NCBI RefSeq assembly: GCF_019976755.1
Contig: NZ_AP023443.1
Coordinates: forward strand, 124,001 to 188,000
Source of the DNA: Nostoc sp. MS1
GTDB lineage: Bacteria; Cyanobacteriota; Cyanobacteriia; Cyanobacteriales; Nostocaceae
Direction: 5' to 3'
Length of the DNA: 64,000 bases
Under the pieces are notes generated by a model that saw nothing but the letters and a program-made list of their open reading frames with translations, made no database searches and had not been told where the DNA came from. Shown piece by piece: positions 1 to 9,939 of this stretch (position 1 is the first letter of the stretch; every line of letters starts with the position of its first letter). A program made the translations under genes and the position numbers.

Positions 1-3000
1 ATAGCTGGCAAAATTCTTGGGTAGCAATACCGTCAGATATGCCATCTAAAATCATCAAACTAACGCTGAAATGAACGCGAAAACATCGTTCATCAAGTCG
101 ATGAACTGTAATTTCAAATAAAGGCCATTTGTCAGTGCTAGGGCCGTGCTGAATCATACGCTGTCGTACCGATTCTAAACAGGCTGTAACTACTTCTGGC
201 TCCTGACCTCGCAAATCAACGACCTCTATTTGATAATCTGGGACTTGCTCTAGAATTTGCTGTTGTCCATCTGGCGAAATCACTGCCCGCAGCATATCAT
301 GTCGCTCAATCAACCTCTGTAAAACTCGCTGACATCGGTTAATATCTAAATCGTAAACTTCATATTCATCATAAGTATGCGCTCGCAAATTTCCTAGTTC
401 AAAAACACTACTCTGCCCCAACCAATAAGCTTGCTGAATATCTGTCAGAGGAAAAGGCAGATGTCGCTGCTCTGGCACTGGTATAACTTTCCATGCAGAA
501 AAGTCATCGTTTGCCGTTGTGATTTCTTGATTTATAGTGTGAGCGACATCTGCAATCATATCAGTAGCAGTAGTAGTGGTTTTATTTATACTTCCAGAGT
601 GTTGTTTATGATTGAGTAACTCACGAGAAGTTAAAAAAAAACCGCCTGTTCGCATATCTTCGACACTCTGCTTCACAGCTTGAATCACATAATCAATATC
701 TTCATCAGTGTGAGCAGTTGACAAGAACAAGTTGCGACCTTCCCAAATATAAATTCCTTTCTCAATCATGTGATAGTGGAACAAATCTAGTTCCAAATTC
801 AGGTCGGACAACTGATCTGCGGAAAGGGAACCCAGAGAATTCTGTACAAGCGCAAAGCGGAAGAGAGAACCACAATAAAGAACTTGAATTGGCACTTGCT
901 GTTGTTGGAAGTAAGCATTAATTTGAGTAGCTAATTTTGCAGTACGCTGATTCAAGTTTTGTTGTAAAGTAGGGCCTTGCTGTTTAAGATACTTGAGAAC
1001 CGCTCTAGCAGTAGCCGTAGTCAAGGGATTTTTATTAAAGGTTCCACCGTAGAAAATAGTTCCAGGACGAGGACGTGATTGATCGCCATAATTCCATGCG
1101 CCACCATCCATACTATCCATATACTTAGCTCTGCCAGCAACGATACCAATCGGCATCCCTCCACCTACAACTTTACCGTAAGTAGCTATATCTGCATTGA
1201 TACCGTACCATGCTTGAGCACCACCAAGATGAAGGCGGAAGCCTGTAATTACTTCATCAAAAATCAGTATGATATTTTGAGCTTTGGTCAGTTCTCTTAA
1301 ATTTTGTAAGAATTCTTGCGGCTGTACATCTGGATGATCGCTTTGTACTGGCTCAACAATAACAGCCGCTAATTCTTGGGCATTTTCTCGAATTAATTCT
1401 AGGGATTGGAGATCGCCATATTTCAGAATTAATGTATCCTCAGCTAAAGATTGCGGAATGCCAGTCAAGGGTAACGCCGCAGGTTTGCCATCTTCTGTTT
1501 GCGATAAAACTAGTAAAGACCCATCATATTGGCCATGATAAGAGCCAGAAAAGAAAGCAATTTTTGAGCGACCTGTAACACCACGCGCCAAGCGCAACGC
1601 AATCATTACTGCTTCTGTACCTGTATTACAGAATGCAACTCTATCCATCCCTGTCAGTTCAGAGATGAGTTCAGCTACCTCACCTGCCCATCTCGACTGT
1701 GGCCCGATTTGGATGCCTTCTTTAATTTGCTCTGCTACAGCTTCCATTATGAAAGATGGAGAATGCCCAAATAAGTGTACTCCAAATCCCATTGACAGGT
1801 CGATATACTCGTTGCCGTCCAAATCCCAGATTTTCGAGCCTTGAGAACCTTTACCGACGATGGGATAAATAATCTCTTTTGTCAATGGACGGAATCTAGC
1901 AGCTGCTCTTCTATCTGCTAATACAGGATGATAAGTTTGTTTTTCTTTTTTAGAACTAGGAGTGCGTTTGGTGTAGCGAGCAATAAAGGAATTTAAATAA
2001 AATTGCTGCTGAGAAGTTAATTCATTTCCACGTCCTAAAGAATTAGTAGATGCAGAAGACGCAGAGAGTTTACCGTTAGATTGAACAGGAATAACTGTTG
2101 GTTGGGATGAAGTTGTTTTAATAACAGAGGTTTGTGGAGTTTGATTGGCAGAAACATCAGTAGTTTTTGCAGATGGCAGCTGGGGCTGAGATGATGTGAA
2201 TTCAATTGGTGTGGTAGTTGTTTGATATAACTGTTTTGGTAACGCAATTTCACTACGTAACAGTTCAATTTGTTGGGACATCACTTGTAATTGCTGCCCA
2301 ATAATTCCTGTGAGCGGTGATTCGGATAATGAGCGGCTTACTTGATTTTGTGCTGCTGCATTAAAGCTCACCGTTACGGGTTGTATTGGTTGATGTTGTT
2401 GAACTGGCTGTTGCACAGTTTGCGAAAATTGATTAATAGTTTCAAACTGAGATGTTTCAGTTTTTTCAATAATTTTTAACTCTGGTTGATTGGTAATTTC
2501 TCCGCCCCATGAAGCTGGTAAATGTTGCTCAAGATATGTGATTAAACTATCTACAGTTTGTAAATCTTCAAAAAATTGACGGATTTCTACTTTAATCCCA
2601 AAGGTTTTTTCTAAACTCCGAACAGCTTCTAAAAGGCTAATTGAATCAGCACCCAGGTCTAAAAAATTGACATGAACATTTAGTTCATTAAGATTATCTA
2701 TATGTAACCAACGCCCTATTAGAGGTAGTAAAACAGAGATAATTTTTTCTCTTTTAACAAAACTGTTTGTGCCATTTGATATATCACTTGATACATCAAT
2801 TACGTTAATATGAGATTTATTCATTGTTAATGGTGGATTCATGGTTTTAACAGATTCTATCCAGTAACGTTTGCGCTGAAAGGGATAAGTTGGTAAATGA
2901 ATTTTGGAACGCTGGTAGCTTTGATGAAAGCTCGTCCAATCTATTTCTAAGCCATTTGTGTATAATCTACCAAGGCTATTTAAGATTAACCACCAGTCGT

Positions 3001-5497
3001 CTTGCTCTTTTTGCATTGAAGACAACCAAGTGGCATTTTCTGTGGTCAAACAGCGTTTACCCATTGATGACAGAACAGGATGAGGCCCTATTTCTAAAAA
3101 TAGATCGTAATCTTGCTCAATCAGGGTTTGGATACCGCCTGCAAATTGGACAGCTTTTCTGGTGTGGTGTCGCCAATAAATAGCCTCGATAGTTTCTTCT
3201 GGTGTGAGAATTTTGCCTGTGAGGTTGGAGACAAGAGGAATACGCGGGTGATGATATTGAACTTGACTAGCTAATTGCTCGAATTGATCGAGCATGGGGT
3301 TGATCAATGGCGAGTGGAAGGCATGAGATACTTGCAAAGAGCGAGATTCTATTCCTTCAGCTTGTAACTGTTGAATTACTGATTCTACAGAGTTTTGTTC
3401 GCCGGAAATTACTGTATGTTGAGGGCCGTTAACAGCTGCAATGCTAACTTGAGATTGATAGGGAAGAATCGCTTGTTGGACTTGCTCTTGTGTTGCAAAT
3501 ATAGCTGCCATCATACCTATTGGTGGTAGAGCTTGCATGAGCCGTCCACGTTCAGCTATGAGTTTTAATCCGTCTTCTAGGCTGAAGACTCCTGCTACAC
3601 AGGCTGCTACATACTCGCCTATGCTGTGTCCCATGACTATATTGGGAGAGATACCCCATGATCGCCACATTTGGGCGAGTGCATATTCTAGAGCAAATAG
3701 CGCAGGTTGAGTATAAGCTGTCTGGTTGATTAAGTCCGTGTCTGTGAATGCGAATAAAACTGATAACAGGGATTTTTCGAGATAAGGTTGCAGCAGGCGA
3801 TCGCATTCTTCTAAAGTTTTGCGGAATACAGGTTGAGTATCGTATAGTTGCCGCCCCATATTGGCATATTGCGATCCTTGTCCGGTAAATAGAAAAGCAA
3901 TTTTCCGATGTTGTTTACTGCGAACAGAACCACTGGCTAAACCGATAGGTGTTTGACCTTGACAAAAAGTGTCCAACCGTTGCGTTAATTGCTCAGTTGA
4001 GGCAGCTGTTAATGCCAGACGATGCTCGAAATGAGAGCGTCCTGTACTAGCTGTAAAGCAGACATCTGCTAAGGAAACTGACGGATGAGATGCCCAAAAA
4101 TCTAAATAGCACTTGGCTAAATCTTGCAGTGCTTTCTCACTTTTCGCTGATAGAGTCAGCAGATGCAACGTACTATCAACAACAGCTTCTTTTGGCTCAA
4201 CTTTAGGTGCGCCTGCTAACACTACATGAGCATTAGTGCCGCCAAAACTAAAAGAACTAACGCCTGCAACTGCCATATTGGTTGTTTCTGTCCAAGGTTC
4301 TAAAGTTGTTGGCACACGTAACGGCAAATTCTTAAAAGGAATATACGGATTAGGTTGTTGGAAATGTAGGCTAGGGGGAATTTGACGATGATAAAGTGAG
4401 AGCGCAACTTTGATTAAACCTGCAATACCAGCTGCTGCTTCCAAGTGTCCAATATTAGTTTTAACCGAACCAACCAGACAATCATTCCCAGCAGTACGGC
4501 CTTGTGCAAGTACTTTACCAAGAGCCTTCATTTCTATTGGGTCTCCTAGTTGTGTACCTGTACCATGAGCCTCTATATATTGCACTTGATAGGGAGAAAT
4601 CCCAGCTTGCCGATAAGCCTCTTTTAATAGTGCTTCTTGCGCCCAAGGATTTGGTGCAGTTAAGCCATTGCTGCGTCCATCTTGATTAACTGCACTACCT
4701 TTAATAACGGCATAGATTGAATCACCATCAGCTATAGCTTGGGAAAGAGGTTTGAGTAAGACAACACCAGCACCCTCGCTGCGAACATATCCATTGGCCC
4801 GACTGTCAAACGCTTTACAACGCCCGTCAGGAGCCATAAAGCCTGCTTTACCAAAGCTAATTGCAACCCAAGGCGATAAAATAATTCGCACTCCTCCTGC
4901 CAAAGCTAGGCTCGATTCTCCATTCCAAATACTTTGGCAGGCTAGGTGAACTGCAACCAGAGAAGAGGAACAAGCTGTATCAATTCCTAGACTAGGGCCA
5001 GTGAAATCAAACAAATAGGAAATCCGGTTAGCTGCAATACAGTTGGTGTTACCTGTCCCAACATAGGCATCCATGTTTTGTGCTGGATTATTCATCAATA
5101 GCGTGTAGTAATCAAAGCCATTGATACCCATAAACACACCAGTTTTTGTCCCGGCTAGATGCTCTGGTTTTTGTCCAGCATCTTCTAAAGCTTCCCAAGC
5201 TAATTCCAGTAACAGGCGTTGCTGTGGGTCAATACTGACAGCTTCTCTCGGAAAAATCTTGAAAAATTGTGGATCAAATTGATCTAAATCTTCCAAGAAC
5301 CCACCCCAACGACTATTTACTGGTGTTTCCCCATCCTCTGCGTAAACAGCATTTGCATCCCAGCGTTCTGGTGGTATTTCAGTAATCGCATCTATACCTT
5401 CTTGCAACAACTGCCAAAAAGCTTGTTTATTTTTAGCTTTGGGAAAACGACAAGCTATACCAATAATTGCAATTGGTTCCTTATCCATGTTGCTCAT
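1..5497 (-). CDS. Hybrid PKS/aminotransferase/NRPS megasynthase, 3' end outside window
   Basis: At least 1,832 residues are visible. Reading from the start: a ketosynthase with active-site Cys176 in DTACSSS and the EAHGTGT and KTNIGH histidine motifs; an acyltransferase with Ser625 in GHSIGEY; an acyl carrier domain with Ser952 in GADSISLLEA; a Gln/Thr/Ser-rich linker; a class III PLP aminotransferase with Lys1442 in ATYGKVVGGG; and, from about residue 1680, the start of a condensation domain (TDIQQAYWLGQS). Its catalytic region reads SLMILDG, closer to a cyclisation-type than an HHxxxDG motif. This domain order is known from beta-amino fatty acid lipopeptide starters (mycosubtilin, puwainaphycin/laxaphycin types): one malonyl extension, then beta-transamination, then coupling to the first amino acid. 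The start at 5497 gives MSNMDKEPIAIIG, 13 bp after the P450 stop. Product identity cannot be set without the downstream modules. Confidence 0.93.
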   Translation of the reverse strand, partial: MSNMDKEPIAIIGIACRFPKAKNKQAFWQLLQEGIDAITEIPPERWDANAVYAEDGETPVNSRWGGFLEDLDQFDPQFFKIFPREAVSIDPQQRLLLELAWEALEDAGQKPEHLAGTKTGVFMGINGFDYYTLLMNNPAQNMDAYVGTGNTNCIAANRISYLFDFTGPSLGIDTACSSSLVAVHLACQSIWNGESSLALAGGVRIILSPWVAISFGKAGFMAPDGRCKAFDSRANGYVRSEGAGVVLLKPLSQAIADGDSIYAVIKGSAVNQDGRSNGLTAPNPWAQEALLKEAYRQAGISPYQVQYIEAHGTGTQLGDPIEMKALGKVLAQGRTAGNDCLVGSVKTNIGHLEAAAGIAGLIKVALSLYHRQIPPSLHFQQPNPYIPFKNLPLRVPTTLEPWTETTNMAVAGVSSFSFGGTNAHVVLAGAPKVEPKEAVVDSTLHLLTLSAKSEKALQDLAKCYLDFWASHPSVSLADVCFTASTGRSHFEHRLALTAASTEQLTQRLDTFCQGQTPIGLASGSVRSKQHRKIAFLFTGQGSQYANMGRQLYDTQPVFRKTLEECDRLLQPYLEKSLLSVLFAFTDTDLINQTAYTQPALFALEYALAQMWRSWGISPNIVMGHSIGEYVAACVAGVFSLEDGLKLIAERGRLMQALPPIGMMAAIFATQEQVQQAILPYQSQVSIAAVNGPQHTVISGEQNSVESVIQQLQAEGIESRSLQVSHAFHSPLINPMLDQFEQLASQVQYHHPRIPLVSNLTGKILTPEETIEAIYWRHHTRKAVQFAGGIQTLIEQDYDLFLEIGPHPVLSSMGKRCLTTENATWLSSMQKEQDDWWLILNSLGRLYTNGLEIDWTSFHQSYQRSKIHLPTYPFQRKRYWIESVKTMNPPLTMNKSHINVIDVSSDISNGTNSFVKREKIISVLLPLIGRWLHIDNLNELNVHVNFLDLGADSISLLEAVRSLEKTFGIKVEIRQFFEDLQTVDSLITYLEQHLPASWGGEITNQPELKIIEKTETSQFETINQFSQTVQQPVQQHQPIQPVTVSFNAAAQNQVSRSLSESPLTGIIGQQLQVMSQQIELLRSEIALPKQLYQTTTTPIEFTSSQPQLPSAKTTDVSANQTPQTSVIKTTSSQPTVIPVQSNGKLSASSASTNSLGRGNELTSQQQFYLNSFIARYTKRTPSSKKEKQTYHPVLADRRAAARFRPLTKEIIYPIVGKGSQGSKIWDLDGNEYIDLSMGFGVHLFGHSPSFIMEAVAEQIKEGIQIGPQSRWAGEVAELISELTGMDRVAFCNTGTEAVMIALRLARGVTGRSKIAFFSGSYHGQYDGSLLVLSQTEDGKPAALPLTGIPQSLAEDTLILKYGDLQSLELIRENAQELAAVIVEPVQSDHPDVQPQEFLQNLRELTKAQNIILIFDEVITGFRLHLGGAQAWYGINADIATYGKVVGGGMPIGIVAGRAKYMDSMDGGAWNYGDQSRPRPGTIFYGGTFNKNPLTTATARAVLKYLKQQGPTLQQNLNQRTAKLATQINAYFQQQQVPIQVLYCGSLFRFALVQNSLGSLSADQLSDLNLELDLFHYHMIEKGIYIWEGRNLFLSTAHTDEDIDYVIQAVKQSVEDMRTGGFFLTSRELLNHKQHSGSINKTTTTATDMIADVAHTINQEITTANDDFSAWKVIPVPEQRHLPFPLTDIQQAYWLGQSSVFELGNLRAHTYDEYEVYDLDINRCQRVLQRLIERHDMLRAVISPDGQQQILEQVPDYQIEVVDLRGQEPEVVTACLESVRQRMIQHGPSTDKWPLFEITVHRLDERCFRVHFSVSLMILDGISDGIATQEFCQL

Positions 5498-5510
5498 CCT
5501 TAAAATGACT

Positions 5511-6773
5511 TTAATTCCCGAAGCTAACTGGGAGCTTCTTTAACCCTCGCAAAAAGACGTTTTCTCGCCACTCTAGTTTGTTGGTTTCAAGCCTTAGATT
5601 GGGTAGTTTTTGCACAAGCGTATTAATAGCAATTTGACCTTGAGTTCTTGCTAAAGCAGCCCCCATACAATAATGAATGCCATCTCCAAAAGCGAAATGG
5701 TTGTTATTAGTACGGGTAATATCAAGTTGGTCAGGATTGTCATACTGAGCAGGATCTCGATTTGCGGCTCCAAGAATTAGAAAAACTGGTGGGCCTTTTT
5801 TAATTAATTTTCCACCAATTTCTATATTTTCAATAGCTGTTCTGCCACTGATTTGTAAAGGACTTTCGTATCTTAGTAATTCTTCAACTGCACTTTGGAT
5901 GAGTGAAGGATTTTGCCGCAATTTTTCTAGTTGATCTGGGTGACGTAGTAAAGATACTACTCCGTTGCCAATTAAATTTACTGTGGTTTCTTCACCACTA
6001 GCAAATAACAACATACACGTCACTAACAATTCTTCTTCACTCAGCTTATCTTGTTCATCTCTAGCTTGAATTAGCGCACTTATCAAATCATTCTCAGGTT
6101 TTTGCCGTCGTTTAGCAATTAGCCTTGTCAAATACTCTCTAAACTCTACGATTGATTGGGTAAGTTGTTGAGATACATCTGACGCTTTCATAGGGTCAAA
6201 AATATAGCCCAACCAATGAGACCACTGTTTCAGTTGGTAACGATTTTCAACAGGTATGCCTAAAATCTGAGAGATGACAGTGACTGGTAAAGGTTTGGCG
6301 AAATCAGCAATGATATCTAGATCGCCTTTTTCTTCTATCTGCTTGATTAAGTCGTTGACAATTTCTTGAATGCGTGGACGCATTTCTTCAACTACACGCG
6401 TATTGAAGACTTTACCGATGAGCCTTCTTAATCTGGTGTGATCGGGAGGATCGCGAAAGAACAAAATATCACTGATGAAATCAGCTACAAGAGAACTACC
6501 TTGTTGACGCTGGGAATAGCTGGAAATTTCTGATGGTTTAGAGCTAAGACGAGGATCGCGTAAAGCTTTAGCTACATCTCCATAGCTAGTAATTATCCAA
6601 GCTCCGATCGCACTTAAATGAACAGGATCTTCAGTTTGTAGTTGGCGATAAGTTGGATAAGGATTGATATAAAAATCAGGCAAGAAAGGGTTAAATTTTA
6701 TTTTTGCTGCCCCTGAATTATTAGCTTTACTAGGAGTAGCAGTTTTGCCATTTTGATGAATAATTTGCGTCAT
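5511..6773 (-). CDS. Cytochrome P450
   Basis: A 420-residue soluble bacterial P450. The heme-ligand loop FAFGDGIHYCMGAAL places the thiolate at Cys369, the K-helix ExxR is in EELLRYESP, and the I-helix shows LLFASGEETT, the usual oxygen-activation region. No signal peptide or membrane anchor is seen, as expected for the class using ferredoxin partners. It lies between the fatty-acyl-AMP ligase and the megasynthase with 13-bp gaps on both sides, so it is almost certainly cotranscribed. It probably hydroxylates or desaturates the carrier-bound acyl chain or the finished lipopeptide. The substrate is inferred from context only. Confidence 0.93.
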   Translation of the reverse strand: MTQIIHQNGKTATPSKANNSGAAKIKFNPFLPDFYINPYPTYRQLQTEDPVHLSAIGAWIITSYGDVAKALRDPRLSSKPSEISSYSQRQQGSSLVADFISDILFFRDPPDHTRLRRLIGKVFNTRVVEEMRPRIQEIVNDLIKQIEEKGDLDIIADFAKPLPVTVISQILGIPVENRYQLKQWSHWLGYIFDPMKASDVSQQLTQSIVEFREYLTRLIAKRRQKPENDLISALIQARDEQDKLSEEELLVTCMLLFASGEETTVNLIGNGVVSLLRHPDQLEKLRQNPSLIQSAVEELLRYESPLQISGRTAIENIEIGGKLIKKGPPVFLILGAANRDPAQYDNPDQLDITRTNNNHFAFGDGIHYCMGAALARTQGQIAINTLVQKLPNLRLETNKLEWRENVFLRGLKKLPVSFGN

Positions 6774-6786
6774 TCTGACTCTCTCC

Positions 6787-8922
6787 TTAAGAACATACTT
6801 GAGTGGATGCTGGCAATAAATTGCATCTTTCTACTAAGTGCTTGGTCAGAGATTCAATATTAGAGTATTCCCAAAAAAGAGTTGGTTCTAGCTCAAACTC
6901 TAGCCAATCCATCAATTGACCAACGGTATTGACTGCTATTGCTGAATCCATACCGTAGTAGGCAAAGGATTCTTGAATGTCTATTTCATTAGCTGGTATT
7001 TTCAATTCTAAAGATAAATGAGAAATTAACCAAGCTTGAATTTTTTCTTCTGTGATGATGCTTGACTGATTGGTAGAAGTGTTGTTTTCAACTTTAGTTT
7101 CAGTTTCTTGTACGGAGTTTTGAACTTTTTTCCAAATATATTCTATATCTGTTTGTAGCTGAATTAAATCAATTTCTTGCGGTTTAGCCATCCATTGCTC
7201 AATGACATTCAAGTTGTTATTCAAAAAACCAGCCCGGCAAGCATGACGTTGAATTTTTCCACTAGATGTTTTTGGAATGCTGGCAGGTTTAAGCAGTAAC
7301 ACTGCATATACTTGCAAATCGTGCTGTTCTGATACGGCTTTACGAATTGCGCCAACTACCTCATCTACATTCAACTGACGTAAAGAAGTCCTTTCTACTT
7401 CTTGTGCTATTACTAGTCTTTCAACTCCATCTACTTCAACAGCAAAAGCCGCACCACAACTACTCCGAAGTACTGGATGACTTTGTTCTACTGTCAATTC
7501 AATATCTTGAGGATAATGGTTTGTACCTCGGATGATGATCAGGTCTTTTAACCTTCCTGTGACAAATAGTTCGCTACCTTGTAAGAAGCCTAAATCTCCT
7601 GTACGTAAAAACGGGCCTTCTTTTGTATCTGCTGTGAAGGCTTGGAATGTTTGTTGTGTCTGTTCAGGTTGGTTCCAATAACCCTGAGCTACACTAGGGC
7701 TGGAAAACCAAATTTCGCCTATTTGCTCAGGAGTACATTGAGTTAAGCTTTCTGGGTCAACGATAATTACTTTTTGGTCTAACGAGACTTTGCCACAACC
7801 AACAATTTTTGTAGATTCTTTTTCATCACTTACACTGTCTATAACCTGATTTCGCCTTAAGGCTGTTTCTTGAACTTTACGCACAACAGGGAAAGCTGTT
7901 TTCAAACCACCTGATACTAATAAAGTTGTCTCAGCCATTCCATAGCAGGGATAGAATGCTTGTTTACGAAAACCACAATCAGCAAAGGTATGAGCAAACT
8001 GTTCTAATGTCTCGGCTCGCACTGGTTCTGAACCATTAAAAGCTAATTGCCAGCTGCTCAAATCAAGGTTGGCTCGTTGTTCTGGGGTAACTTTACGAAC
8101 ACATAAGTCATAAGCAAAGTTGGGGCCGCCACTGGTAGTTGCTTTGTAGCGAGTAATAGTCTCTAGCCATCTTACAGGTTTCATTAAGAAAGCCTCTGGA
8201 GACATCAGAATACTTGGCATTCCCAGGTATAGAGGCTGCAATAAATTACCTACGAGTCCCATATCGTGGAATAAAGGTAGCCACCCAACAATCACTTCCT
8301 CTGCAAAGTGTCCAAAGGCTTGTTGGATCATTTGCTCGTTATGGAGTAAGTTTCCGTGGCTTACCATCACTCCTTTTGGTGTACCTGTAGAGCCTGAAGT
8401 ATATTGCAAGAAAGCCAAGGTATTTTCGTTTAAGGATGGTTCTTGCCATGAATGTGCTTGATCTAGTGCTATGCTATCTGTAGCAATTAGCGGTAGCTTT
8501 GCTAGTTCTGAATTCTCGCTGAATTGATTTTGGATATTTACTAGCAATTTTTTAGTAGTGAGAATAAGCGATGCTTGTGCATTTGTGGCGATCGCTACTA
8601 ATCTAGACATCTTCTGGTTGCGTTTAGGAGGATAAGCTGGAACCGCTATAACTCCTGCATATAGGCATCCAAAAAAGGCAGAAACAAATTCTAAGCCAGA
8701 TGGATATAGTAGTAAAATCCGAGAGCCAGTAGGGACAAGAGATTGTAAATAAGCAGCAATAGCACGTGCTTGTAAGTCTAGGTCTTGATATGTTAAAACC
8801 GATTGTTCAGCTTCGCCATCTTCTAGAAAAGTAAAAGCTATTTTTTGGCGCTGATTTTGGCTTCTAACATTCAAAACATCTACCAATGTAGTGTATTGAG
8901 CATTCTTAAATAGATCTACCAT
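6787..8922 (-). CDS. Fatty-acyl-AMP ligase with C-terminal acyl carrier domain
   Basis: An adenylate-forming enzyme of about 711 residues. It carries the P-loop LQYTSGSTGTPKGV, the YGMAETTL motif and the TGDLGFL and GRLKDLIIIRG motifs. The region between the N- and C-terminal subdomains is of FAAL type rather than acyl-CoA ligase type. A carrier domain follows, with the phosphopantetheine Ser in YYGMDSAIAV at about residue 660. It should activate a fatty acid as acyl-AMP and load its own carrier, feeding the downstream ketosynthase. An upstream ATG at 8976 would add 18 residues; I prefer 8922 because FAAL proteins usually begin just before the FKNAQYTTLVDVL region. It is the first gene of the operon, with a long A+T-rich leader upstream. 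Confidence 0.9.
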   Translation of the reverse strand: MVDLFKNAQYTTLVDVLNVRSQNQRQKIAFTFLEDGEAEQSVLTYQDLDLQARAIAAYLQSLVPTGSRILLLYPSGLEFVSAFFGCLYAGVIAVPAYPPKRNQKMSRLVAIATNAQASLILTTKKLLVNIQNQFSENSELAKLPLIATDSIALDQAHSWQEPSLNENTLAFLQYTSGSTGTPKGVMVSHGNLLHNEQMIQQAFGHFAEEVIVGWLPLFHDMGLVGNLLQPLYLGMPSILMSPEAFLMKPVRWLETITRYKATTSGGPNFAYDLCVRKVTPEQRANLDLSSWQLAFNGSEPVRAETLEQFAHTFADCGFRKQAFYPCYGMAETTLLVSGGLKTAFPVVRKVQETALRRNQVIDSVSDEKESTKIVGCGKVSLDQKVIIVDPESLTQCTPEQIGEIWFSSPSVAQGYWNQPEQTQQTFQAFTADTKEGPFLRTGDLGFLQGSELFVTGRLKDLIIIRGTNHYPQDIELTVEQSHPVLRSSCGAAFAVEVDGVERLVIAQEVERTSLRQLNVDEVVGAIRKAVSEQHDLQVYAVLLLKPASIPKTSSGKIQRHACRAGFLNNNLNVIEQWMAKPQEIDLIQLQTDIEYIWKKVQNSVQETETKVENNTSTNQSSIITEEKIQAWLISHLSLELKIPANEIDIQESFAYYGMDSAIAVNTVGQLMDWLEFELEPTLFWEYSNIESLTKHLVERCNLLPASTQVCS

Positions 8923-9636
8923 TTGTGCCAATCCTACTAAACTAATTGAGCTAAATTTGCAAAAAATTATTTGCATAGATTAAAACTATCCATTAAAACT
9001 TTCTAATTTTATAGAAAATATAAAGTTAGAAAGTTTTAAGAATAAATTTTTATTATTAATCTGTATACAAATAAACACAGGCAAAAATTAGAATTAATTA
9101 AGAGTTTTGCCTAGCAACATTTTTATCAGTATTAGTTATTCAAACCGCTAATTTATGAATTGATTAAATTAACAGTTATTTTCATGTACTTTTAGTTTTT
9201 TCAAAAACAAGTGTCCTCCTGCATTTAGTTAACTTTAAAACTAAAGATATTTATTCTGAAATTGAGGACACAGAATAAGCAACAAAATTTACTTTGTCAT
9301 TAATAGCATAGTTACAAGAATAAAACTAGTACAGACTACTATGCAACTAAATAACCTATGCTTATTTGATTGAGATACAGCACCAAAAACCTGTCTAAGA
9401 TGTACAAAATTAGGATTTATATTTGTACTTCTTCTCTAGAAAACCATAAGTAATAAAGATTAAAACTACACATTGATTTGCACAGCTACTAACCTTACAC
9501 TTGGAATCACTTAGCATCATAGTAGCAGCGTCAGATGATTTACGATAGTACTTGATCATAATAAAACGTAATGAAGAAGATAAAAAAATAATAAAATTCC
9601 AAATATTATGTATTCTTACAATTTGTTTAAACCAAT

Positions 9637-9670
9637 TAAATACAGTAAACTGACTAGTTTACTGTATTTA
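9637..9670. repeat. Palindrome A: 15-bp arms, loop GACT
   Basis: Arms TAAATACAGTAAACT (9637-9651) and AGTTTACTGTATTTA (9656-9670) are perfectly complementary around GACT. The inner core AAACTGACTAGTTT recurs in the palindrome at 9799-9836, while the outer arms differ. It could be an operator, an RNA hairpin or a mobile palindromic repeat. Confidence 0.85.
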
Positions 9671-9690
9671 TAGAATACTATTTTAAAAGT

Positions 9691-9783
9691 TAATACCAAT
9701 TCACAATTCGCAATTAATAAATCCTGCCTTAGCAAGGGTTTTTGGGTTTGTATCTGTATCAAAATTTTAGTGAATTGGTATAA
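9691..9783. repeat. MITE-like unit with 12-bp terminal inverted repeats
   Basis: ATACCAATTCAC at 9693-9704 is repeated in inverse orientation, GTGAATTGGTAT, at 9770-9781. The interior is short and non-coding and includes CACAATTCGCAATTAATAA. This resembles small non-autonomous cyanobacterial repeats, but no transposase source is visible in the window. Confidence 0.55.
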
Positions 9784-9798
9784 GCATAATATTTAAGA

Positions 9799-9836
9799 AT
9801 TAACTACTATAAACCGACTAGTTTATAGTAGTTAAT
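9799..9836. repeat. Palindrome B: 16-bp arms sharing the core of palindrome A
   Basis: Arms ATTAACTACTATAAAC (9799-9814) and GTTTATAGTAGTTAAT (9821-9836) pair perfectly around CGACTA. The core AAACCGACTAGTTT is one base different from palindrome A, while the outer stem is a different but still self-complementary sequence. Confidence 0.85.
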
Positions 9837-9939
9837 GGCATTGTTATATGAGTAAGGAAAATGGAATATTTTACCTATCGCTTATGTTTTCTGCCCATCC
9901 TCAACTGAATGGTGAAGACGGAGACCTAGTATAACCCTG

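Larger units (their letters stand above)
8977..9936. other. A+T-rich intergenic region upstream of the lipopeptide operon
   Basis: About 950 bp without a convincing gene on either strand. It probably holds the operon promoter on the minus strand, but I cannot place -35 and -10 boxes with confidence in such A+T-rich sequence. It contains two palindromes with a common core and a MITE-like inverted repeat, listed separately. Confidence 0.6.

Noticed and set aside
431..4949. Several plus-strand frames of 60-100 codons within the megasynthase gene
   Set aside because: They are opposite-strand shadows of a continuous minus-strand frame with clear KS, AT, ACP and aminotransferase motifs.
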